Source of the DNA: Streptomyces rhizoryzae
GTDB lineage: Bacteria > Actinomycetota > Actinomycetes > Streptomycetales > Streptomycetaceae
Length of the DNA: 64,000 nucleotides
NCBI RefSeq assembly: GCF_023155275.1
Contig: NZ_JALMUV010000005.1
Coordinates: 1 to 64,000, forward strand
Direction: 5' to 3'
The notes beneath the pieces are model-generated. The model had not been told where the DNA came from and ran no database searches. It worked only from the letters and a program-made list of their open reading frames with translations. Of the stretch, positions 1-8,526 are shown one piece after another; the stretch's first letter is position 1, and every line of letters begins with the position of its first letter. A program made the position numbers and the translations under genes.

Positions 1-219
1 GACCTGCTGGGCTCGGCCCGGGCCCGCCGCGAACGGTAGGGGGGGCCGTGGCTGCCCGCGCCGCTGCGGGACGGCGCGCCGGGCCGGGTGCGGCGGGGCG
101 GTCCGCGGTGCGGTGGGCGGCGGGTCGCCCGGCCCGGTGCCGCAGCCGGTGGCCAGCGCGGCCAGGGCCGCGAGGGCGGGGAGCAGGGCGGCCGCTGCGT
201 ACCGGGAGAACGCGCTCAT
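1..219 (-). CDS. Putative lipoprotein, N-terminal part only (runs off window)
   Basis: Reading leftward from an ATG at 219 gives an open frame with no stop to the window edge, 73 codons. It begins with a short basic stretch (MSAFSRY), then an Ala/Leu-rich hydrophobic segment (residues about 8-23) ending in a lipobox-like LATGC with Cys at residue 26. This is the architecture of a type II signal peptide, so the product would be acylated on that Cys and anchored outside the membrane. After the Cys the sequence is Pro/Arg-rich and shows no recognisable domain. There is no strong ribosome-binding site, and the function cannot be judged from this fragment. It could be a chance frame, but the ordered signal-peptide layout argues for a real gene. 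Confidence 0.5.
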   Translation of the reverse strand, partial: MSAFSRYAAAALLPALAALAALATGCGTGPGDPPPTAPRTAPPHPARRAVPQRRGQPRPPLPFAAGPGRAQQV

Positions 220-685
220 ATCCGACAGATATCAGGCGGTGCGGTGGCGGAAATCGACCGTGTGCGGCGGTGTCCGCCGCTGTCCCCCGGACGGCCGCGC
301 CCGGCCCGCCGCGCCCCGGGCGGCGCGCGGCGGGCCGGGCGGTTGGCACGCCTCGCCACCAACTCCCGTCGGATGGCGATGCGTTGGGGCGCCGCGGGCG
401 GCCGCCCCGCCGGCCGGTCCGCACAGGACACCGGCGTGGGGCCCGCGTGCTGCACCGGGCAGCGGCGGCCGGGGCGGCCCCACCTGGGCGGCGCCACCGG
501 AGCCGCCCCCGCCGGTCGCGGGCTGCCCGGTCGGCGCCGGTATCCGGCCGGGATGCCCGGCGCCCGCCAGGAGCGGGTGGCGGGCACCGCTCACCTCCCG
601 CACCGCGACCGCCCGGAGGGGGCCGACGGCCTGCTCGCCCGGAGGGGCCGCGCCGGCTCGGGCGACCCGCGCCCGCCCGGCCCGG
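220..685. other. Intergenic region, no gene supported
   Basis: This 466-base stretch lies between the start of the truncated lipoprotein gene and the end of the Mrr-TerD gene, both leftward. Open frames here are the usual high-GC background with no ribosome-binding site and no domain-like sequence. The 3' region near 600-680 contains short CCCTCCGGGCG repeats but no convincing long stem. It should hold the lipoprotein promoter. Confidence 0.5.
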
Positions 686-2770
686 TCAGGCGACCTCGAT
701 GCCGAAGTCGCCCACCAGGGCGGCCAGTCCGCCCGGATAGCCCTGGCCGCCCAGCACGAAGTCCCAGTCGTCGCCGGCGCGGCGGCGGAACGAGCCGAGC
801 ACCAGGGCCCGTTCGCCGGGCCGCCCGTCGGAGACCGGCAGCCGGTCCAGCTCCGCGCCGGCGGCGTCCAGCAGCCGGACCCGGGCGTCGGTGAAGCCCC
901 CGAGGTCGCCGTCCGGGTCGGTCTCGGTGTCCACCGCGGCGACCAGCACCAGCCGGTCGGCGGCCGGCGGCAGCTCCCCGAAGCCGACCCGCAGCGCGGC
1001 GCGGTCCTCGGTGACCCCGGGCAGCATCCGCACCGAACCGTCCGGCGTGGCGGGGTTGTTGAAGAACACGAAGTGGTCGTCGCCCAGGACGGTGCCGCCC
1101 TTGCAGACCAGGGCGCAGATGTCGAGGGCGGCCGGTCCCGTCCAGTTCAGGGCGAGGACGTTGTGGTCGCCGGGGTCCCCGGCGGGCGGGCCGGGGGTGT
1201 CGTCCCCGGGGCCGAGGCGGCCGCGCAGCCCGTGGCGGCCGAGCAGGTCGACGAGTTCCGGCCCGGCGATCAGGGTGAGCGGCTTGCCCTGGGCGAAGCT
1301 GTGCGCGCCCGGCCCGAACTGCGAGGTGGTCACCAGCACGCCCTTGTTGGCGCCCTCGGACTGGACGGTGCCGTACAGGTCGCGGACGGCGGACGGCGGG
1401 ACGGTGTTGCGGTAGCGCTTGACCTGCACGACGATCTTGCCGCCGCGGACCGGATCCGGGTCCAGGGCATCCACGTCGATCCCGCCGTCGCCGGAGCGCT
1501 GGGTGGTGACGGCCTGCATCCCCATGGCGCGGAACAGCTCGGCGATCAGCTGCTCGAAGGCCAGCGGGTCCATCGCGTACAGGTCCGGTTCGCCGTCGGT
1601 GCCGTGGGAGACCACCGCGCTGCCGCCGGCGATGTCGTCCGGGCGCCGGCCGGGGCGTACCGGGGTGCGCTGGTCGGGCCGGGCGGAGAGCTGCCCGCGC
1701 AGGCCCTCGGTCAGGCACTCGGGGGCGCTGACCCGGTCCAGGTGGTAGGAGCCGACGGCGTCCCGGGTGGCCAGCACGGTGGCCAGGAAGATCTTGGCGG
1801 GGCGGCCGGTGACCGGGTCGACGTCGTCGACGAAGCCGTTGAGGGCCACCGAGTCCAGCGCGCCGTGCGGGTCCGCCGCGAACAGGTCGCGCAGCACCAG
1901 CAGGACGCTCTGCGCGAGCACCTCGCGGTACAGGGCCCGGCGCTGGGCGGCCGGGCGGGCGGTCTCGCGCTCCTCGTCGGGGGTGGGGAGGTAGCGGACG
2001 GCCTTGACGGCCGGGACGACGTCGTAGCCGGGCAGTTCCCAGTCCAGGACGAGCTGGCGGGCGGCGGTGTCGTAGCCGGCGCTGAGCTGGCGGGGGAAGC
2101 CCTCGGGCCAGGACGTGCCGGAGTACAGGGCGGCGGAGAAGTATTCGACGACCGCGTCCGGGTCGCCGGCGCGCAGGCCCGCGAGCAGTTCCTCGACGCC
2201 CGCGTTGTGCCGGCGTATCTCGGCCAGCGCGGCGGCCGCCCACTGGTCGTACTGCTGCTGGTACGCGGCGAGCCGGGACTGCCGGTCGGCCTCGGCGGCC
2301 TGGGCCGCGTACCAGTCCTGTTCGAAGCGGGCCCGGGCCTCCTGCTGGGCGCGGTCGCGGCGGGCGCCGAACTGCATGCCGCCGGTGGGCACCTGATAGC
2401 GCGCCGGGTCGGGCATCGCCACCGGGGCGGCCAGCGCGCCGGGGGCGAACGGCTCGACGCGTTCGGGGCGCCGCAGGGCCTCGGCGGTGAAGGCGGGCGC
2501 CCGGCAGCCGGCGGCGAGCAGGCCGGTGAGGGCCTCGACGCGGGCGTCGAGCTCCTCGGTGCGGCGGCGGGCGTCGGCCTCCCGCTGCCGGCGGTAGGCG
2601 CTCTGCCGTTCGCGGTGCATCCGCGCCATGGCGCGTTCGGCGGCGCGGGCCTGCCGCTCCTGTTCCCGCTGCTGCTGCGCCCGGGCGCGGTGTTCGGCCT
2701 CCGCCCGGCGCTGCTGCTGGCGCTGCGCCTCGGCCCAGATGCCGAGTAATCCCTGGGAACGGCGGCTCAT
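686..2770 (-). CDS. Mrr-like restriction endonuclease domain fused to a TerD domain
   Basis: A 694-residue cytoplasmic protein with three parts. Residues about 8-75 are a highly charged Gln/Arg/Glu-rich stretch likely to form a coiled coil. A middle region without an obvious family follows. Residues about 400-510 form an Mrr-type nuclease fold: SGDGGIDVDA with Asp432, then VVQVKRY with Gln449-x-Lys451, matching the D...QxK active site. Residues 534-694 form a TerD/CABP domain, with Ca-binding-type acidic segments (DTETDPDGD) and the typical end GDFGIEV. The start at 2770 is preceded by GGAGGA at 11 bases. Mrr nucleases cut DNA, often modified DNA; TerD proteins belong to the tellurium and stress-resistance network. 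The fusion suggests a stress- or calcium-gated DNA-targeting protein. That link is inference; the two domains are clear. Confidence 0.85.
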   Translation of the reverse strand: MSRRSQGLLGIWAEAQRQQQRRAEAEHRARAQQQREQERQARAAERAMARMHRERQSAYRRQREADARRRTEELDARVEALTGLLAAGCRAPAFTAEALRRPERVEPFAPGALAAPVAMPDPARYQVPTGGMQFGARRDRAQQEARARFEQDWYAAQAAEADRQSRLAAYQQQYDQWAAAALAEIRRHNAGVEELLAGLRAGDPDAVVEYFSAALYSGTSWPEGFPRQLSAGYDTAARQLVLDWELPGYDVVPAVKAVRYLPTPDEERETARPAAQRRALYREVLAQSVLLVLRDLFAADPHGALDSVALNGFVDDVDPVTGRPAKIFLATVLATRDAVGSYHLDRVSAPECLTEGLRGQLSARPDQRTPVRPGRRPDDIAGGSAVVSHGTDGEPDLYAMDPLAFEQLIAELFRAMGMQAVTTQRSGDGGIDVDALDPDPVRGGKIVVQVKRYRNTVPPSAVRDLYGTVQSEGANKGVLVTTSQFGPGAHSFAQGKPLTLIAGPELVDLLGRHGLRGRLGPGDDTPGPPAGDPGDHNVLALNWTGPAALDICALVCKGGTVLGDDHFVFFNNPATPDGSVRMLPGVTEDRAALRVGFGELPPAADRLVLVAAVDTETDPDGDLGGFTDARVRLLDAAGAELDRLPVSDGRPGERALVLGSFRRRAGDDWDFVLGGQGYPGGLAALVGDFGIEVA

Positions 2771-3256
2771 CTCGCGGTTCGTCCTCCCCCCGGGGCGTCC
2801 CCCGGAACCCGGTGGCAGCCGCGCTGTCTGTGCCGGTCTGCCCTGGTCTGCTGTGGTGGGCCGACTGTATCGGGGGGGCGTGGCGGCGGTGTGCGGGGGG
2901 ACGGCGGACGGAGGGGCCAATTCCGCATTGCCTTCGCACGGGTGTGCCCGTACGGTGGGCGGCGTGACTACCGGGTCGGCCATGGGCCACGCACGAGTGA
3001 GGCGCCCGGTCACTCCGTGACCGCGCGGCGGGTACGCGACCCGCCTCCTCCCCTCTTCCGTTCCACCGCTTCCTTTTCCGCGCCTCCCACCGCGCCGACG
3101 GCACTGCCGCGCGCGGCCGCTGCGCGCACCCCCCTTCCGCACCGCGGACGCTGCCGTGCCGCGCGCCCTGCCGCGCCGCCACCGCCGTCGCGTGGCGCTT
3201 CACCCTGCCCCGGCGGCCCTGCCCCGGGCTCCTCATCCCCGGAGACGAATCCCTTC
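2771..3256. other. Divergent intergenic region
   Basis: This 486-base spacer separates the leftward Mrr-TerD gene from the rightward nitroreductase-hemerythrin gene, so it should carry both promoters. A GATACAGT box near 2870 on the minus strand resembles a -10 element, but no convincing -35 partner is seen. No gene is supported inside it. Confidence 0.4.
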
Positions 3257-4096
3257 ATGCCCCTTGACTTCAACCAGCAGGTCATCGACGAGTTCCGGGC
3301 CAACCGCGGCCGGGTCGGCGGCCCCTTCGAGGGCGGCCGGCTGGTCCTGCTGACCACCACCGGCGCCCGCACCGGCGCCCGGCACACCACCCCGGTCGGC
3401 TACCTCCCCGACGGCGCGCGGATCCTCGTCATCGCCTCGGCCGGCGGCTCCCCGCGCCACCCGGACTGGTTCCGCAACCTCGTCGCCCACCCGCGGGTCA
3501 CCGTCGAGACCGGGGTGTTCACCTACGAGGCGGAGGCCACCGTCCTGTCCGGTGCCGAGCGCGACGAGGTCTTCGCCCGCGCCGTCGAGGCCGATCCGGG
3601 CTGGGCCGCCTACCAGGCGAAGACCCGGCGGACCATCCCGGTGGTGGCGCTGGCCCCGGCCGAGGCCGGTCCGCCGCGGTTCGCCGGGGCGACGCCGGGC
3701 GAGTCGGTCGGCCTCGTGCACGACGCGTTCCGGCGCGAACTGGCCCTGATCCGCAAGGAACTGGCCGCCACCGGCTCCGTCCTGGGCGCCCAGCTGCGGA
3801 TCAACTGCCTGACGCTGTGCCAGGGCCTGGACAACCACCACACCGGCGAGGACCGCATGATGTTCCCCGCGCTCCGCCGCCACCGGCCGGACCTGGCACC
3901 GGTCCTGGACCGGCTCGACGAGGAGCACCGGAGCATCGCCGCGCTCCTGGAGGCGCTGCGGCAGGTGCTGGCCGCCCCGGCCGCGGAGCCCGGTGCGGTA
4001 CGCGCCGAGGTCGAGCGGCTGGCCGGCGAGCTGGAGGCTCATCTCGACTACGAGGAGCAGGAGTTGATCCCGGCGCTGGACGCGGCGGCGGGCTGA
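3257..4096 (+). CDS. F420-type nitroreductase fused to hemerythrin (HHE) domain
   Basis: A 279-residue protein. Residues 1-130 match the deazaflavin (F420)-dependent nitroreductase/quinone reductase family: split-barrel residues GGRLVLLTTTGARTG near the start and a Trp-Phe-Arg-Asn-Leu segment (HPDWFRNLVAHP). Residues about 150-275 are an HHE hemerythrin-like domain, with NHHTGEDRMMFPAL, DEEHRSI and HLDYEEQELIPAL supplying the His/Glu ligands for a di-iron site. Such fusions combine a hydride-transfer domain with an O2/NO-type iron sensor or store. The ATG at 3257 has GGAG about 12 bases upstream. The substrate is unknown. It stands alone, convergent with the acyl-CoA ligase that ends 27 bases away. 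Confidence 0.85.
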   Translation: MPLDFNQQVIDEFRANRGRVGGPFEGGRLVLLTTTGARTGARHTTPVGYLPDGARILVIASAGGSPRHPDWFRNLVAHPRVTVETGVFTYEAEATVLSGAERDEVFARAVEADPGWAAYQAKTRRTIPVVALAPAEAGPPRFAGATPGESVGLVHDAFRRELALIRKELAATGSVLGAQLRINCLTLCQGLDNHHTGEDRMMFPALRRHRPDLAPVLDRLDEEHRSIAALLEALRQVLAAPAAEPGAVRAEVERLAGELEAHLDYEEQELIPALDAAAG

Positions 4097-4122
4097 GCGC
4101 GGGCACGGCCGCGGCCGCCGGG

Positions 4123-5685
4123 TCATATCCGGCGGCCGTGGCCGTCCCAGTACGGGTCCCGCAGGCGGCGTTTGAAGAGCTTGCCGGACTCGTCCCGCGG
4201 CAGCCGCTCCTCGAAGACCACCGTGCGGGGCACCTTGTAGGCGGCCAGCCGCCCGGCGACGTGGGCACGGACCGCCGCGGCGGTGAGCCGTACCCGGGGA
4301 TCGGTCTCCAGGTGGGCGGCGAGGGCCTCGCCGTACTCCTCGTCGGGGACGCCGAACACCGCGGCGTCCCGGACCCCGTCCAGGGCGAGCAGGCAGCCCT
4401 CGATCTCGGCCGGGTAGATGTTGACGCCGCCGGAGATGACCAGGTCGGCGCGGCGGTCGCTGAGGTAGAGGTAGCCGTCCGCGTCGAGGTGGCCGAGGTC
4501 GCCGAGGGTGACGTATCCGGGCAGGCCGGGGGCTTCCATGGCGGCGCGGTCGGCGGGGTGGCCGAGGTAGCTGAAGCGGGGCCAGGTGTCGGCGGGGCGG
4601 ACGTAGACCTCGCCGGTGGCGCCGGGCGGCAGCGGCTGCCCGCCGGGGCCGAGGACGGCGACCGCGCAGCTGCCCCGGGCGCGTCCGACGGTGCCGGGCC
4701 GGGCCAGCCACTCCGCGCTGTCGCACCAGGTCACCGCGCCGGTCTCGCTGCCGCCGTAGTACTCCCGCAGGACCGGTCCCAGCCAGTCGATCATGGCGTG
4801 TTTGATGTGCGGCGGGCAGGGCGCGGCGGCGTGCACCACGGAGGTCAGCGAGGACAGGTCGTAGCGCTCGCGCACCTCCTTGGGCAGCCGCAGCAGCCGG
4901 ACGAACATGGTGGGGACCATCTGCGTCTGCTCGATGCGGCGCCGCTCGACCAGCCGGAGGAACTCCTCGGGGTCGAACCGCGGCATCAGCGTGATGTCCA
5001 GTCCGGCGGCCAGCGCCAGCGCCGCGTGCTGGCTGGGCGCCGCGTGGTACAGCGGCGCGGGGATCAGCGTCCGGCCGCCGGGCGCGACCGCGAAGTACTC
5101 CAGGAAGCCCGCCACCGCCTCGGCGAGCCGCTCCGGGCCGACCGGTTCGCGCAGCACCCCCTTGGGGCGCCCGGTCGTACCGGAGCTGTAGATGACGGTG
5201 GGCGGGCGCTCCGCGACGGGGCGGGCCAGCGGCGGGTGCTCCGCAAGCCAGGCGTCGAGGAGGGGGTACCGGCCGCTGGGGGGTGGGGCGGCGGTGCCGC
5301 AGGCGGCGGCCACCCCGGGCGGCACCGGCACCTCGACGACCGGTACGCCGGCGGGGAGGACGGCGGTCACCGCGGGCAGCAGGTCGGTATGGGCGAAGAC
5401 CACCGCGCTGCCGCTGTCGGTGAGCACATGGCGCAGGTCGTCCTGGCGGAAGTGCCAGTTGACGGGGACGGCGCAGGCGCCGAGCGAGGCGGCCGCGGCG
5501 GTGATCTCCAGGTGCGCGGGCTCGTTGCGCAGCACCACGGCGACCCGGTCGCCGGGGCCGACTCCCCGGCCGGCCAGGCCCGTTGCGATCCGGGCGGCGC
5601 GGTCCAGGAGTGCGGCGACGCCGCGCTCGTGACCGGCGCAGCGGACGGCGGGGGCAGCGGTGGCGGGCGGTGCGGCGGGTTCCAT
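4123..5685 (-). CDS. AMP-binding fatty-acyl/aryl-CoA ligase
   Basis: A 520-residue ANL-superfamily enzyme that activates a carboxylic acid with ATP and joins it to CoA. The AMP-binding P-loop is at residues 166-176 (YSSGTTGRPKG). The acyl-adenylate loop YYGGSETG and the hinge region GDLGHLDADGYLYL-SDR follow, then ISGGVNIYPAEIE. The catalytic lysine sits in ESGKLFKRR near the C terminus. The start is ATG 5685 with GGAGGC five bases upstream. The acid is not identifiable from sequence. It belongs to the group of stand-alone acyl-CoA synthetases used in fatty or aromatic acid catabolism, and it is transcribed alone, divergent from the DinB-like gene. Confidence 0.9.
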   Translation of the reverse strand: MEPAAPPATAAPAVRCAGHERGVAALLDRAARIATGLAGRGVGPGDRVAVVLRNEPAHLEITAAAASLGACAVPVNWHFRQDDLRHVLTDSGSAVVFAHTDLLPAVTAVLPAGVPVVEVPVPPGVAAACGTAAPPPSGRYPLLDAWLAEHPPLARPVAERPPTVIYSSGTTGRPKGVLREPVGPERLAEAVAGFLEYFAVAPGGRTLIPAPLYHAAPSQHAALALAAGLDITLMPRFDPEEFLRLVERRRIEQTQMVPTMFVRLLRLPKEVRERYDLSSLTSVVHAAAPCPPHIKHAMIDWLGPVLREYYGGSETGAVTWCDSAEWLARPGTVGRARGSCAVAVLGPGGQPLPPGATGEVYVRPADTWPRFSYLGHPADRAAMEAPGLPGYVTLGDLGHLDADGYLYLSDRRADLVISGGVNIYPAEIEGCLLALDGVRDAAVFGVPDEEYGEALAAHLETDPRVRLTAAAVRAHVAGRLAAYKVPRTVVFEERLPRDESGKLFKRRLRDPYWDGHGRRI

Positions 5686-5854
5686 GGTGCCTCCAGAGGG
5701 GAGCGGCCAGGACCGGCGCACACCGGTCCGGCTCATTGAACAGCCGACCGCCGGGCACCCACCAGAGCGCCCCGCGCCATCCCCGCCGCGCCCCGGTGCT
5801 CCGATCGCCCCGCACCGGGCGCCGCCGCCGGTGGGCGCTCCTATCCTCGGGGCC

Positions 5855-6430
5855 ATGAACGACAACGCGATCCTGCGCGCCCACGGCGAGGCGCTGCGGC
5901 TCTTCGGCTCCCGGGTCCACGCGGTGGCCGAGGACCAGTGGGAGGCGCCCACCCCGTGCACCGCGTGGTCGGTGTTCGACCTGGTCAACCACCTGACGGC
6001 GGAGCAGCTGTGGGTGCCGCGCCTGGTGCGGGACGGCGCCACGATCGCCGAGTTGGACGGGGACTTCGACGGCGACCAGCTGGGCGAGGACCCGGTGGGG
6101 GCCTGGGACCGGGCGGCCGCGGCGGCGCACGCCGCGTTCGCCGCGCCGGGCGCGCTGCGCCGCTCCGTCCACCTCTCGTACGGCACCACCCCGGCCGACG
6201 CGTACTGCACGCAGATGACCGCGGACGCGGTGGTGCACACCTGGGACCTGTCGCGGGCGATCGGCGCCGACGAGCGCCTGCCCGCGGAGCTGGTGTCGGC
6301 CGCGCTGCGGGAGGTCGAGCCGTACGCCGGGGCGCTGGCCGGCACCGGGCTGTTCGCCGCGCCGGTGAAGCCGCCGAAGGGCGCCGACGAGCTGACGCGG
6401 CTGCTGTGCCTGCTGGGCCGCCGGCCCTGA
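5855..6430 (+). CDS. DinB/maleylpyruvate-isomerase-like protein (TIGR03086 type)
   Basis: A 191-residue four-helix-bundle protein of the mycothiol-dependent maleylpyruvate isomerase N-terminal/DinB superfamily. The TPCTAWSVFDLVNHL segment (His46) and TADAVVHTWDLSRA (His128) are the characteristic metal-ligand stretches. The C-terminal part PVKPPKGADELTRLLCLLGR is typical of the actinobacterial TIGR03086 group. Members are thought to be metal- and thiol-dependent enzymes, with most substrates unknown. It starts at ATG 5855, about 170 bases from the divergent acyl-CoA ligase, and is followed by a strong terminator. Confidence 0.85.
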   Translation: MNDNAILRAHGEALRLFGSRVHAVAEDQWEAPTPCTAWSVFDLVNHLTAEQLWVPRLVRDGATIAELDGDFDGDQLGEDPVGAWDRAAAAAHAAFAAPGALRRSVHLSYGTTPADAYCTQMTADAVVHTWDLSRAIGADERLPAELVSAALREVEPYAGALAGTGLFAAPVKPPKGADELTRLLCLLGRRP

Positions 6431-6454
6431 GCCGGCCGGGCGGCGGAGGGACGG

Positions 6455-6494
6455 GCGCCGGCCCCGGCCCCGCTGCGGGGGCCGGGGCCGGCGC
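6455..6494. terminator. Strong bidirectional hairpin terminator
   Basis: Bases 6455-6471 are perfectly complementary to 6478-6494: a 17-bp, almost all G-C stem with a 6-base loop. It lies between two convergent genes (the DinB-like gene ends at 6430, the small gene ends at 6506), so it can end transcription from both sides. There is no U-tract, as is usual in Streptomyces. Confidence 0.85.
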
Positions 6495-6505
6495 GAGGGC
6501 CCGGG

Positions 6506-6676
6506 TCAGTCGATACCGCGGACGATGTGGGATTCGCCCGGATCCTCGTCGCAGCCCGCCAGGCGCACCGGAGCGCAGCGGTCCCAGGCTTCGAGGTTGC
6601 GGACTTCCTTGATTCGCCCGGGGCGCTCGCCCTGCTTCAGACGGGGCTGCTTGTGTTGAGCCTTGTGCACTGCCAC
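6506..6676 (-). CDS. Small basic hypothetical protein (56 aa)
   Basis: A small leftward gene. The best start is GTG 6676, because AAGGAG (6688-6683) sits exactly six bases upstream; an upstream ATG at 6691 has no ribosome-binding site. The product begins with a basic Lys/Gln/Arg-rich part (KAQHKQPRLKQGERPGRIKEV) and ends acidic (CDEDPGESHIVRGID) with two Cys. No signal peptide, membrane segment or family is recognised. Reality is supported by the ribosome-binding site, the lower-GC codons, and the private position between a terminator and a 425-base promoter region. Function unknown. Confidence 0.6.
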   Translation of the reverse strand: MAVHKAQHKQPRLKQGERPGRIKEVRNLEAWDRCAPVRLAGCDEDPGESHIVRGID

Positions 6677-7101
6677 CACGCACTCCTTCATCGAGGTATT
6701 GGTTCCGACGCGGTGGCGCCTTGTTCACAAACCGGGAGGTCGGCCAGGGTTTGTGGCGTTCCCGCGACGGGCCAATGGTGTTGGCGTCTCCCAGGAGGGT
6801 CGTCCGTCACCTTCCAGAATATCGGCGCGCCCGGTGAACCGCTCGACGTTTTCGGGCGGGAACGGCAGGTCGCCGGGGGGCCGGAAAGCCGCCCGGCGCT
6901 CCGGCCCGCCCCCGGGCGCGGCGCTACGCTCCGTCATTCACTCCACCGGCCGTCGGCCCGCTCGTCCGCGCCGCGTCCGCGGCACCCCGGTTGCCGCCGC
7001 CGGGCCGTTCCGTAGCCTGGGAAGGTAGCGCGTATGCGCGAGCGGCGCCCGTCCGCGTGCCGTGCCGGTGCGCCGGTGGCCGCGGTGCTACCCATGGGCG
7101 G
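6677..7101. other. Divergent promoter region
   Basis: This 425-base spacer lies between the leftward small gene and the rightward lipase-maturation-factor gene. It is less GC-rich around 6720-6850 (AGAATATCGGCG near 6820) than its surroundings, as expected of promoter DNA. No conserved promoter hexamers or gene can be defended. Confidence 0.4.
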
Positions 7102-8526
7102 GTGGAATGGTTCGCGGATCCTGGTTCTTGGCTCGGGCGGCTGGTCTTCCAGCGGATGCTCGCGGTGCTCTATCTGGTCGCGTTCGTGGCGGCGGCCCGG
7201 CAGTTCCGGGCGCTGCTGGGCGTCCGGGGGCTGCTGCCGGTGCCCGGCTTCACCGCGCGGGTGCCGTTCCGGCTCTCCCCTTCCGTGTTCCACCTGCACT
7301 ACTCGGACCGCTTCTTCGCGGGGTGGGCGTGGTGCGGGGCGGCGCTGGCGGCGACGGTCGCGGCGGGAGCGGCGGACGCGGTGCCGCTGGGCGCGGCGAT
7401 GCTGATGTGGGCCGTGCTGTGGGCGATGTATATGTCCATCGTCAACGTGGGGCAGACCTGGTACGGCTTCGGCTGGGAGACGCTGCTGCTGGAAGCCGGG
7501 GTGCTGGCGGTCTTCCTGGGGAACGCCGACACCGCTCCCCCGGTGCTGACCATGTGGCTGCTGCGCTGGCTGCTGTTCCGGGTGGAGTTCGGCGCCGGGC
7601 TGATCAAGCTGCGCGGGGACCGCTGCTGGCGCGATCTGACGTGCCTGTACTACCACCACGAGACCCAGCCGATGCCGGGCCCGCTCAGCTGGTTCTTCCA
7701 CCACCTGCCCAAACCGCTGCACCGGGTCGAGACGGCCGCCAACCACGTCGCCCAACTCGTGCTGCCGGTCCTGCTGTTCACCCCGCAGCCGGTGGCCGGG
7801 TGGGCGGCGCTGGGCATGGCCGTCACCCAGCTGTGGCTGGTGCTGTCCGGCAACTTCGCCTGGCTGAACTGGATCACCATCGCGCTGGCCCTGTCGGCGG
7901 CGGCCCCGCTGTGGGGCGGTCCGCCGGCCGCGCCGGGCGCCGCGCCGGTGTGGTTCGAGGCGCTGGTGACCGCCGCCGCGGCCGGCGTCCTGGTGCTCAG
8001 CTACCGCCCGGCCCGCAATCTGCTGACCCGGGGGCAGCTGATGAACACCTCCTACGATCCGCTGCGGCTGGTCAACTCCTACGGGGCGTTCGGCAGCATC
8101 ACCCGGGTCCGCCGGGAGATCGTCATCGAGGGCACGGCGGACGCGGTGTCCGGCCCGGGGACGACCTGGCACGCGTACGAGTTCCACGGCAAGCCGGGCG
8201 AAACGGGCCGGCTGCCGCGCCAGTTCGCGCCGTACCACCTGCGGCTGGACTGGCTGATGTGGTTCGCGGCGCTGTCGCCGGCCTACGCCCGGCCGTGGTT
8301 CGTACCGCTGGTGGCGCGGCTGCTGGAGAACGACCGGGACGCGCTGCGGCTGCTGCGCCGCAATCCCTTCCCGGACGTGCCGCCGGCCCGGGTGCGGGCG
8401 CGGGTGTTCCGCTACCGCTTCACGACCTGGCGGGAACTGCGGGAGACCGGTGAGTGGTGGCACCGGACCGCGGAGCGGGAGTTCCTGCCGCCGGTGTCGC
8501 GGTCAGCTCTGTCCGGAAGGCGATGA
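7102..8526 (+). CDS. Lipase maturation factor (LMF1)-like membrane protein
   Basis: A 474-residue polytopic membrane protein. Many hydrophobic helices fill residues 10-300. The LMF family hallmark follows the fourth or fifth helix: RVEFGAGLIKLRGDRCW, then DLTCLYYHHETQPMP. The C-terminal third is soluble-looking, with NSYGAFGSITRVRREIVIEG and WLMWFAALSP typical of the family. Animal LMF1 helps fold dimeric lipases in the ER; the bacterial proteins have no established role. The start is chosen at GTG 7102, which gives MEWFADPGSWLGRLVFQRM; the upstream in-frame extension is Arg/Gly-rich and unlike the family. The 3' end overlaps the convergent TPR gene by about 107 bases. Confidence 0.85.
   Translation: MEWFADPGSWLGRLVFQRMLAVLYLVAFVAAARQFRALLGVRGLLPVPGFTARVPFRLSPSVFHLHYSDRFFAGWAWCGAALAATVAAGAADAVPLGAAMLMWAVLWAMYMSIVNVGQTWYGFGWETLLLEAGVLAVFLGNADTAPPVLTMWLLRWLLFRVEFGAGLIKLRGDRCWRDLTCLYYHHETQPMPGPLSWFFHHLPKPLHRVETAANHVAQLVLPVLLFTPQPVAGWAALGMAVTQLWLVLSGNFAWLNWITIALALSAAAPLWGGPPAAPGAAPVWFEALVTAAAAGVLVLSYRPARNLLTRGQLMNTSYDPLRLVNSYGAFGSITRVRREIVIEGTADAVSGPGTTWHAYEFHGKPGETGRLPRQFAPYHLRLDWLMWFAALSPAYARPWFVPLVARLLENDRDALRLLRRNPFPDVPPARVRARVFRYRFTTWRELRETGEWWHRTAEREFLPPVSRSALSGRR

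Noticed and set aside
591..3236. Long Arg/Pro-rich frame overlapping the Mrr-TerD gene on the same strand
   Set aside because: Low-complexity Arg/Gly/Pro composition with no domain; the overlapping frame encodes two recognised domains.
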